64,000 bases of DNA, from NCBI GenBank assembly GCA_022648545.1, contig JALCMP010000001.1:62001-126000 (forward strand). The letters are read 5' to 3'. The notes below the pieces were generated by a model. That model was given only the letters and a program-made list of their open reading frames with translations, ran no database searches and was not told where the DNA came from. This stretch comes from Bacteroidales bacterium (GTDB taxonomy: Bacteria; Bacteroidota; Bacteroidia; Bacteroidales; UBA932). A program made the translations under genes and the position numbers. Below, in pieces: positions 19,805-26,120 of the stretch. Positions within the stretch are counted from its first letter, which is position 1, and every line of letters begins with the position of its first letter.

Positions 19805-19823
19805 ACGATAAAGACTATTCATT

Positions 19824-20648
19824 ATGGAAATAAAAGCTACAGATGTCGCCAAATTACGTAAAATGACCGGCGCCGGAATGATGGACTGCAAAAGAGCCCT
19901 GGTTGAATCCGACGGCGATTATGAAAAGGCGAAGGAAATCATACGTGAAAAAGGAAAACTGGTTGCAGCAAAACGTTCCGACAGGGAAACAACCGAAGGT
20001 TCGGTAATAGCAAAGGTCAGCGATGACAAAAAGAAAGCTATTCTCGTATGCCTTGGCTGCGAAACGGATTTCGTTTCGCAGAACAAAGAATTCCAAACTT
20101 TGGCCAATGCAATAGCAGATATTGCCATGAAGGAATTCCCTGAAGACCTTAATGCTCTTAAAGCATGCAAGATCAATGGAATGACAGTAGCAGAAGCCGT
20201 TACGGAACAAACCGGCAAAAGCGGAGAAAAAACCGTTATCGCCTGTTATGAAAAGATAGAAGCTCCTTTCGCAGGTTCTTATATTCATATGAACGGTAAA
20301 GTTGCTACTATAGTAGGTTTCTCAAAAGCCATAGGCGATCACGACGCAAAGGAAATAGCAATGCAGGTAACTGCAATGAATCCCGTTTCCGTAAGCAAGG
20401 AAGATTGCCCGGCCGAAGTCATAGAAAAAGAAATGAAGATTTACCGCGAACAAATTGCGGAATCCGGCAAACCGGCCGCCATTGCAGACAAGATTGCCGC
20501 CGGTAAGCTAGCCAAATTCTTTAAGGAAAGCACATTGGAAGAACAGGTATTTGTTATGAACGATAAAATGACGGTAAAGGAATTCTTAAAATCCCTCGAT
20601 CCGGAAGTAAAAGTATTATCATTCAAAAGATACTCGCTAAACGACTAA
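19824..20648 (+). CDS. tsf: Elongation factor Ts
   Basis: This 274-residue guanine-nucleotide exchange factor recycles EF-Tu. The N-terminal UBA-like module DVAKLRKMTGAGMMDCKRAL contains the conserved TGAGMMDCK motif. The core begins VCLGCETDFVSQNKEF (the TDFV motif that contacts EF-Tu), and the later VATIVGFSKA and AMNPVSVSKEDCP belong to the dimerisation domain. ATG start, 19 nt after rpsB. A strong bidirectional terminator ends the operon at 20696. Confidence 0.97.
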   Translation: MEIKATDVAKLRKMTGAGMMDCKRALVESDGDYEKAKEIIREKGKLVAAKRSDRETTEGSVIAKVSDDKKKAILVCLGCETDFVSQNKEFQTLANAIADIAMKEFPEDLNALKACKINGMTVAEAVTEQTGKSGEKTVIACYEKIEAPFAGSYIHMNGKVATIVGFSKAIGDHDAKEIAMQVTAMNPVSVSKEDCPAEVIEKEMKIYREQIAESGKPAAIADKIAAGKLAKFFKESTLEEQVFVMNDKMTVKEFLKSLDPEVKVLSFKRYSLND

Positions 20649-20695
20649 TACGAACCCTGCCTATAATATAAATTCCGTAAAGGAATCTTCATATA

Positions 20696-20733
20696 AAAAA
20701 GGGACCGTCTTTCGAAAAGACGGTCCCTTTGAT
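20696..20733. terminator. Bidirectional terminator between tsf and tyrA
   Basis: AAAGGGACCGTCTT / AAGACGGTCCCTTT, a perfect stem of about 14 bp with a 4-nt loop, flanked by A and T runs on both sides. It serves the convergent tsf and tyrA operons. Confidence 0.9.
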
Positions 20734-20746
20734 TTTACCAAAAAGA

Positions 20747-21520
20747 TCATTCTATATTTTTACGGAACATGGTTAGGAACTCCTTCATTCTCACATTGTC
20801 TTTTTTATCAATTATATCTTTAAGCCCCTCCAGAGAACCAATTATGCGTGACAACTGTTCGGGAGTATGGGGATTGAAAAGAATCTCGGTAAGTAAAAAA
20901 TCATCTTCGGAAGACAGGCCGCGTGCAATTGCCAGATGTTTCTTAAAAGTAGTGCCCGGGGCATCCATATGCTTCATAACGGAACCAAATACAAGCGTTG
21001 AAGCAAAAGGTATGGCAAGAGAATACGCAACAACTTCATCATGTTCGTCAAAAGTATATTCACATACGTTCAATTTAAGCTTGCCGAATATCTCCTTGAA
21101 AAAGGCTTTTCCAAGCCCGTCGGATTCCTTTATTATTATTGCATTCTCGGACTGCAGATTCCCCAGATTGGCAAAAGTAGGACCGAACATAGGGTGCGTT
21201 GAAACGAATTTCATTCCGGCAGTTTTATAAAAATCGCGCAATCCCGTTTTTACGGATGCAATATCTGAAAGAATACAATTCCTCCCAAGATAAGGGAGTA
21301 CTCCCTCAAAAGCCCCGATAGTAGCATTAAGCGTCACGCAATTTATCACCATATCCGGAGCAAATCCTTTTATCTCGTCCAAAGAGGAAAAACGCAGTGC
21401 ATTATAAACGAAGCGCATTTTTCTTGCATCCGGTTCATATACCGCAACATCATAGTCAAAACTCAGCAAATCTGTAAAGAAAGACCCCATCTTACCGGCT
21501 CCCAATATCAATATATTCAT
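20747..21520 (-). CDS. tyrA: Prephenate dehydrogenase family protein (tyrosine synthesis)
   Basis: This 257-residue enzyme oxidatively decarboxylates prephenate (or arogenate) on the way to tyrosine. The N-terminal Rossmann motif is ILILGAGKMGSFF. Later come DIASVKTGLRDFY and FVSTHPMFGPTF, the conserved HPMFGP substrate-site motif, then an all-helical C-terminal domain. It is shorter than TyrA proteins that carry an ACT regulatory domain, so allosteric tyrosine inhibition through ACT is not expected. It is the last gene of the leftward operon pheA-aminotransferase-aroF-tyrA. The 16-nt gap from the preceding stop supports co-transcription and control by the pheA attenuator. Confidence 0.93.
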   Translation of the reverse strand: MNILILGAGKMGSFFTDLLSFDYDVAVYEPDARKMRFVYNALRFSSLDEIKGFAPDMVINCVTLNATIGAFEGVLPYLGRNCILSDIASVKTGLRDFYKTAGMKFVSTHPMFGPTFANLGNLQSENAIIIKESDGLGKAFFKEIFGKLKLNVCEYTFDEHDEVVAYSLAIPFASTLVFGSVMKHMDAPGTTFKKHLAIARGLSSEDDFLLTEILFNPHTPEQLSRIIGSLEGLKDIIDKKDNVRMKEFLTMFRKNIE

Positions 21521-21536
21521 AATATCAATCCGTAAA

Positions 21537-22598
21537 TTATTCTATTTTGAGCTGGACCTTAACCGACTCTTCGTGTATAAGCTTCATAATATCGGATACG
21601 AACTCCTCTCCGAGGTTCATCTCCATCCCCATTGATGCACGCCCCTTTAGGATATCGCTGTATCTGCCGGTCTGAAGTACCGGCATATTATGTTCTTTTT
21701 TATACACTCCGATTTCACCGGAAATCCTCATACGCTTTGCAAGAAGTTCCAGAATCCTTTCATCTATTTCATCTATTTGCTTTCTCAGAAGTACTATGCT
21801 TTCGGTTGTCTGTACATTATCCTTAACCACCAGCATCTTAAGAATATAGTCCAGGGCATCGGGCGTAAGCTGCTGGGAAGCATCGCTTAAGGCACAAGAT
21901 GGATTGCAGTGGGATTCTATCATAAGGCCGTCGAAATTAAGATCGAGAGCCTGCTGCGAGATGGGAGCTATGAGTTCTTTTTTCCCTCCGAGATGGCTGG
22001 GATCGCAAAAAACCGTCATCGACGGAAATCTGCGTTTTAATTCTATGGGGATGTGCCATAACGGAGCATTCCTGTATATATTCTTATCGGGAGAACTGAA
22101 CCCCCTGTGGATAACACCAAGTTTTTTAAGCCCGGCATTATAAAGACGCTCGAGTGCCCCTATCCACAATTCAAGATCGGGATTTACAGGATTCTTTACA
22201 AGGATAGGGACGTCTACGCCTTTGAGGGCATCTGCAAGTTCCTGAACTGCAAAAGGGTTGGTAACAGTCCTCGCCCCTATCCACAATATGTCCATGCCCG
22301 CTTTCAGAGCCTCAAGAACATGATGCGGAGTAGCAACTTCGGTTGCAAGCAACATCCCTGTTTTTTGTTTTACCTCCTTCATCCATGCAAGACCTTCCGA
22401 ACCTACGCCTTCGAAGCATCCCGGCTTGGTTCTGGGTTTCCAAATGCCGGCCCGGAATATCTTTATCCCTTTTGCGGCAAGACCTTCCGCCGTAGAAAGA
22501 ACCTGTTCCCTGCTTTCAGCACTGCATGGTCCTGCTATTACCACCGGTTTCCCGGATGAAGGACCCGCAAGATCTAGTTTTTCAATTTTCATTTCCAT
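21537..22598 (-). CDS. aroF: Bifunctional DAHP synthase / type II chorismate mutase
   Basis: About 353 residues from the ATG at 22598. The open frame continues 25 codons upstream into the preceding gene, but homology begins at MEMKIEKLDLAG. Residues about 10-255 are a DAHP synthase of the KDO8P-synthase-like (type I-beta) group: VVIAGPCSAES, FRAGIWKPRTKPGCFEGVG, VKNPVNPDLELW and VFCDPSHLGGKKE. They catalyse the first step of the shikimate pathway from PEP and erythrose 4-phosphate. Residues about 265-353 are an AroQ-type chorismate mutase (LLRKQIDEIDERILELLAKRM and VLQTGRYSDIL). The fusion order, synthase then mutase, is the Bacteroidota one. The gene starts 4 nt after the aminotransferase stop. 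Confidence 0.95.
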   Translation of the reverse strand: MEMKIEKLDLAGPSSGKPVVIAGPCSAESREQVLSTAEGLAAKGIKIFRAGIWKPRTKPGCFEGVGSEGLAWMKEVKQKTGMLLATEVATPHHVLEALKAGMDILWIGARTVTNPFAVQELADALKGVDVPILVKNPVNPDLELWIGALERLYNAGLKKLGVIHRGFSSPDKNIYRNAPLWHIPIELKRRFPSMTVFCDPSHLGGKKELIAPISQQALDLNFDGLMIESHCNPSCALSDASQQLTPDALDYILKMLVVKDNVQTTESIVLLRKQIDEIDERILELLAKRMRISGEIGVYKKEHNMPVLQTGRYSDILKGRASMGMEMNLGEEFVSDIMKLIHEESVKVQLKIE

Positions 22599-22602
22599 TG
22601 TT

Positions 22603-23838
22603 TCAATTATCTTTTTTATTATAAATACCGCAGTTTTCCACTCTCTCGAGCGCTTTCCCAAGCATCTGAACATTGCAGCAAAGAGAAATCCTTATATAAT
22701 CGTCCCCTTCACTTCCGAAAATAAAACCGGGGGTCAGAAAGACATGAGATTTATAAAGAAGAGTATCACAGACTATTTCTCCCGAAGACTTGTTTCCTTT
22801 TCCGCAACGGTTGCAGTCCTTTACCCGCCCCCACAGAAACAGTCCCACCTGACCCGGTCTTACATCTGCACCCGCAGCCTCAAGTATCCTGACAGCCAAA
22901 TCCTTTCTTTCAGAATAGATTCTGTTCATGGTTCCATGCCATTCTTCCGGAGATTCCAGCGCTTTCACCGCGGCAAGCTGCATGGGCCGGAACATTCCGG
23001 AATCCATATTGCTTTTCACCCTCAGGATCCATTCAACGAATTTGCGGTTGGAAGCAAGCATGCCGATTCGCCATCCCGGCATATTAAATGTTTTGCTCAT
23101 GGAATTAAGCTCAATGCAAATATCCTTCGCCCCCGGAACGGAAAGTATGCTGAGAGGCCTTTCGGTAAGTATGAAACTATATGGATTATCGTGACATATT
23201 ATTATTTTATGCTTCCTTCCGAACTCTACGAATTTACGGAAAACTTCTTCAGATCCGTCGGCCCCCGTAGGCATATTGGGATAATTGCACCACATAAGCT
23301 TTATGCGCGAAAGATCCAGCATTCCGCGGGCATCCTCTCTCTCAAGTTCTTCAAAATCGGGATACCATCCGTTCTCTTCCTTAAGAGGATAATAATGGAC
23401 ATCGGCCCCAACCAGTCTCGAAACGGAAGTGTAGGTAGGATATCCGGGATTGGGAACAAGGACTCCGTCTCCAGGATTCACAAAAGCCATGGAAATATGC
23501 ATTATCCCCTCCTTGCTACCCATAAGAGGCAATATCTCGCATTTCGGATCGAGTTCCACACCATATTCCCTCTTATAAAAATCCGAAAATCCGTTTCTCA
23601 GCTCCGGAATCCCGGTATAAGGCTGATATCCGTGGGAATCAGGCAGACGCGCCGATTCAGACAGAGCCGTCACGCTCTCCATGGAAGGCGGAAGATCCGG
23701 ACTCCCTATACCAAGATTTATAACATCCGCACCTTCGCCGTTCATTGCGTCTATTTCCTTACGCTTTACGGAAAAATAATATTCCTTTACGTTTCCGATT
23801 CTATCGGCCGGTGAAAAATCAATGGAATCCTGTATCAT
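22603..23838 (-). CDS. Class I/II PLP aminotransferase of the aromatic operon
   Basis: 411 residues from the ATG at 23838. The open frame extends further, but the family N-terminus is the segment DFSPADRIGNVKEYYFSVK. Fold type I aminotransferase motifs are INLGIGSPDLPP, GYQPYTGIPELR, LVPNPGYPTY, WCNYPNMPTGA and the PLP-lysine motif NSMSKTFNMPGWRIG. The sequence resembles LL-diaminopimelate/aspartate-type enzymes. Its position between pheA and aroF suggests that it transaminates phenylpyruvate and hydroxyphenylpyruvate, or prephenate, but substrate choice cannot be read from the sequence. A long frame on the opposite strand (22426-23814) is a shadow. Confidence 0.9.
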   Translation of the reverse strand: MIQDSIDFSPADRIGNVKEYYFSVKRKEIDAMNGEGADVINLGIGSPDLPPSMESVTALSESARLPDSHGYQPYTGIPELRNGFSDFYKREYGVELDPKCEILPLMGSKEGIMHISMAFVNPGDGVLVPNPGYPTYTSVSRLVGADVHYYPLKEENGWYPDFEELEREDARGMLDLSRIKLMWCNYPNMPTGADGSEEVFRKFVEFGRKHKIIICHDNPYSFILTERPLSILSVPGAKDICIELNSMSKTFNMPGWRIGMLASNRKFVEWILRVKSNMDSGMFRPMQLAAVKALESPEEWHGTMNRIYSERKDLAVRILEAAGADVRPGQVGLFLWGRVKDCNRCGKGNKSSGEIVCDTLLYKSHVFLTPGFIFGSEGDDYIRISLCCNVQMLGKALERVENCGIYNKKDN

Positions 23839-23878
23839 ATCAAAAAAATTAAATTCAAATAAAACCCAAGAAGTCAAA

Positions 23879-24778
23879 TCAAAAACCCCGACGGCCGTCG
23901 GCATACTCTCCCATTATCTTAAAATCGCTGCAAAGGGGCATTATTGCATCTACGGCCTGAAGATACCTTCCGTAATCCTCAAAAAGGACATTTATATAAA
24001 ACTGGTATTCCCACTCCTTGCCTACTATCGGAAGCGACTGTATCATGGAAAGATTCATATCATAAAACGACAGCACCGACAGTACTTTTGAAAGACTTCC
24101 GGCAACATGGGGAAGTGTAAAAACGATGGAACTCTTGTTTATCCACTGGTTGGTACCGGAATTACCGGCTGCGACGCCTCTTTTCTCATCACTGGAATAC
24201 AATTCCTTTATTACATCAGTTGCAGCTTTTTTATTTGCAACTACGAGGAATCTTGTAAAATTACATTTGTTGGTTTCTATTCCCTCGGCAAGGACTTCCA
24301 GTCCGTACATTTTTGCAGCGGCAGAGGGACATATAGCGGCATGGTCCTTCAAACCGTTATCTTTGATCCATTTCGCACTGCCGGCAGTATCTTCTTTTTC
24401 CACAAGCTTTACGTTACCCAAAGCTACAAGAAAATTCTCGCACTGCATAAAAGCCATAGGATGAGAATTTATTTCTTTTATATCTTCAATCCCCGTCCCC
24501 TTTAAAGCAACAAGAGAATGGGAAATCCTGAGTTTATATTCACCCACGATAACCAGATTCTTTTCCCTTATTATCCTGTAATTTTGAAGTATGCTTCCGG
24601 CAATGGTATTTTCCACGGCCATGACACCCAGAACGCCGGGATCAACGGCCACGTTATCGGCTACCTGGGAAAAGGTATCGCAATCTATATTTTCTATTTC
24701 ATCTCCGCAGAAAAAATCACGGGCAGCAATATAATGATTACAGCCGCCTATACCTTGAATAGCTACTTTTCTTTTCAT
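23879..24778 (-). CDS. pheA: Prephenate dehydratase with ACT domain
   Basis: This 299-residue enzyme converts prephenate to phenylpyruvate. Residues 1-185 form the dehydratase domain: KVAIQGIGGCNHYIAA, GVMAVENTIAGSILQNYRI (with the ENT motif), ISHSLVAL, SAAAKMYGLEVLAEGI, and KCNFTRFLVV with the catalytic TRF. Residues about 205-290 are an ACT domain (SIVFTLPHVAGSLSKVLSVL and LSMIQSLPIVGKEWEY), which normally binds phenylalanine for feedback inhibition. It is first in the four-gene Phe/Tyr operon. Its ATG lies only 13 nt beyond the stem of the attenuator terminator and immediately after the U tract, so expression depends on antitermination. There is no chorismate mutase domain here; that activity is on the aroF product. 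Confidence 0.96.
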   Translation of the reverse strand: MKRKVAIQGIGGCNHYIAARDFFCGDEIENIDCDTFSQVADNVAVDPGVLGVMAVENTIAGSILQNYRIIREKNLVIVGEYKLRISHSLVALKGTGIEDIKEINSHPMAFMQCENFLVALGNVKLVEKEDTAGSAKWIKDNGLKDHAAICPSAAAKMYGLEVLAEGIETNKCNFTRFLVVANKKAATDVIKELYSSDEKRGVAAGNSGTNQWINKSSIVFTLPHVAGSLSKVLSVLSFYDMNLSMIQSLPIVGKEWEYQFYINVLFEDYGRYLQAVDAIMPLCSDFKIMGEYADGRRGF

Positions 24779-24780
24779 AT

Positions 24781-24819
24781 AAAAAAAATTAAGGGGCCCC
24801 CGCTTCCGCGAGAGCCCCT
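24781..24819 (-). terminator. Attenuator terminator in the pheA leader
   Basis: On the minus strand AGGGGCTCTCGC-GGAA-GCGGGGGCCCCT (24819 to 24792) forms an unbroken 12-bp stem with two G-U pairs, followed by TTAATTTTTTTT. It is Rho-independent in form but sits upstream of pheA, with the pheA ATG at 24778, so it acts as an attenuator rather than an end-of-gene terminator. Confidence 0.93.
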
Positions 24820-24859
24820 GTTATTTCAATCACAACCCGATTTACATACGAACTCCCGC
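24808..24859 (-). promoter_or_regulatory. Predicted antiterminator pairing of the pheA attenuator
   Basis: GCGGGAGTTC (minus strand, 24859-24850, inside leader codons 23-26) can pair with GGGCTCTCGC (24817-24808), the left arm of the terminator, giving 10 pairs including three G-U. Forming it destroys the terminator. A ribosome stalled in the Phe/Tyr run leaves this segment free. One that reaches the leader stop codon covers it. Confidence 0.75.
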
Positions 24860-24925
24860 TCCTACCTTATGGTAAAAGTAAAAGAAGAAGTAAAAAGGCG
24901 AATATATAAATTGAGAATGACTCAT
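24842..24925 (-). CDS. pheL: Phe/Tyr-rich attenuator leader peptide of the pheA operon
   Basis: This 27-residue leader peptide starts with ATG at 24925 and ends with TAA at 24844-24842. It contains six Phe and four Tyr, including the unbroken run FYFFFYFY (residues 11-18), followed by HKVGAGVRM. It lies about 15-20 nt after the predicted transcription start and before a strong terminator that precedes pheA. The peptide itself needs no function: its translation senses charged tRNA-Phe and tRNA-Tyr. This is the layout of the enterobacterial pheA leader, but here both amino acids are represented, in line with the operon making both. The symbol pheL is used by analogy. It is too short for ordinary gene callers. 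Confidence 0.88.
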   Translation of the reverse strand: MSHSQFIYSPFYFFFYFYHKVGAGVRM

Positions 24926-24944
24926 ATTTTCCGTTTGTACCTGA

Positions 24945-24975
24945 CAAAAGTATATATAATTTGCACAAGTGCAAA
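24945..24975 (-). promoter_or_regulatory. Consensus promoter of the pheL-pheA operon
   Basis: On the minus strand TTTG (24975-24972), exactly 19 nt, then TActTTTG (24952-24945): both boxes match the Bacteroidota consensus. The expected start site, near 24940, leaves a short leader before the pheL ATG at 24925. Confidence 0.85.
24960..24975. promoter_or_regulatory. Perfect palindrome TTTGCAC-AA-GTGCAAA, candidate operator
   Basis: A 7-bp perfect inverted repeat with a 2-bp spacer overlaps the -33 box of the pheL promoter and lies between the divergent pheA and aroB units. A dimeric repressor bound here would block the leader promoter. No regulator gene is in the window, and the sequence does not match the TyrR box (TGTAAA-N6-TTTACA). 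Part of the symmetry comes from the -33 TTTG itself. Confidence 0.45.
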
Positions 24976-25013
24976 ACAAAAAACGCTTTTTTCTTTTAAG
25001 TATTAAAATTTTC

Positions 25014-25021
25014 TACATTTG
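25014..25021 (+). promoter_or_regulatory. -7 box (TAcaTTTG) of the aroB-aroDA-aroC operon
   Basis: An exact TAnnTTTG match about 22 nt before the GTG at 25044. The -33 position (TTCT at about 24991) is poor. Its place inside the longer open frame argues against the upstream ATG at 24969 and for the GTG start of aroB. Confidence 0.5.
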
Positions 25022-25043
25022 TCCGGACAAACGATTTGTAAGA

Positions 25044-26120
25044 GTGAACACAATTTATACAAGCAAGGATTTAAAAGGATTAGCGTCCAAAATAGGGCCC
25101 GGACACAGAGTTTTCGTAATAATAGATAACAATCTGAAACAATATTACCGTTATTTCGAAAATTACCACATGCTGGAAATAGAAACTTCGGAAATAAAAA
25201 AGACCATGGAAACGGTTTCATGCATATATTCCAGACTTCTAAATGAAGGTGCCGACAGAAATAGTTTCATTCTGGGAGTAGGCGGAGGCATAACAACCGA
25301 CATTGCCGGTTTTGTAGCCTCAACTTATAAACGCGGAGTTAAATTCGCATTTGTACCCACCACTCTTTTAGCACAGGCCGATGCATCCATAGGAGGGAAA
25401 AACGGAGTCAATTTCCAATCCTACAAGAATATGATAGGAACAATCACGCAGCCCGAATGGATATACGAATGCCCTGAAGTTCTTCAGACCCTGACCCCAA
25501 GGGAATTCAGGGCAGGAATAGCGGAAATGCTGAAGACATTCATTTTATTCGACGGAGCGGCATATTCCCAGGCGGCGGCATATTTTTCGGAACTAAACGA
25601 CTTACTTAAAAAACAAGGTTCCTGCATATACAACGGAGAATTCTACAAAAACGACATCCTTGAAAAGCTGCTGGGGCTGTGCGCAGGCTACAAGGGCAGA
25701 ATAGTAGAAAAAGATCCGAACGAAAAGGGAGAGCGCCGACTGCTCAATCTGGGCCATACTTTCGGCCATGCGATTGAAAAAATCTTCGGCGATGCCGGAA
25801 AAGACATAATGCACGGAGAAGCCGTAAGTATCGGAATAATACTGGCTGCAAAAGTAGCTGCAAGCCTCGGCAGAACGAAAGAGTCTTTCGTAATCCGTCT
25901 GAAGGAAGACTTTGAAGCAGCCGGACTGCCTTCGGAATTACCTCCGGACCCTGTTTCGGGGAAAAAGCTTATGCTCTCCGGCCTTATGGAGGCAATAAAA
26001 AAGGACAAAAAAATCGACGGCGACTTCATACATTTCATATTGCCTGAAGACGCCGGAAGGGCCGAAGATATAAAACTGGAATTGAAAAAACTGGAGTCCA
26101 TAGCCAATGATTTGTGTTAG
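25044..26120 (+). CDS. aroB: 3-Dehydroquinate synthase, GTG start preferred
   Basis: 358 residues from the GTG at 25044. The frame extends to an ATG at 24969, but those 25 residues are not AroB-like and would precede the probable promoter. The enzyme makes 3-dehydroquinate from DAHP with NAD and a divalent metal. Visible motifs are ILGVGGGITTDIAGFVASTYKRG (NAD-binding GGG and the D..GF.A motif), FVPTTLLAQADASIGGKNGVN, AGIAEMLKTFILFDG and the metal-site segment LLNLGHTFGHAIE with MHGEAVSIGI. It is first in aroB-aroDA-aroC. Its end overlaps aroDA by 14 nt. It is transcribed away from the pheA operon. Confidence 0.94.
   Translation: MNTIYTSKDLKGLASKIGPGHRVFVIIDNNLKQYYRYFENYHMLEIETSEIKKTMETVSCIYSRLLNEGADRNSFILGVGGGITTDIAGFVASTYKRGVKFAFVPTTLLAQADASIGGKNGVNFQSYKNMIGTITQPEWIYECPEVLQTLTPREFRAGIAEMLKTFILFDGAAYSQAAAYFSELNDLLKKQGSCIYNGEFYKNDILEKLLGLCAGYKGRIVEKDPNEKGERRLLNLGHTFGHAIEKIFGDAGKDIMHGEAVSIGIILAAKVAASLGRTKESFVIRLKEDFEAAGLPSELPPDPVSGKKLMLSGLMEAIKKDKKIDGDFIHFILPEDAGRAEDIKLELKKLESIANDLC

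Noticed and set aside
22426-23814. A 462-codon open frame on the plus strand across the aroF/aminotransferase region
   Set aside because: It is antisense to two genes with clear family motifs and its own translation matches nothing recognisable; a codon-bias shadow.
24969-25043. ATG at 24969 as aroB start
   Set aside because: The first 25 residues are not AroB-like and an exact -7 box lies inside this stretch, so GTG at 25044 is preferred.
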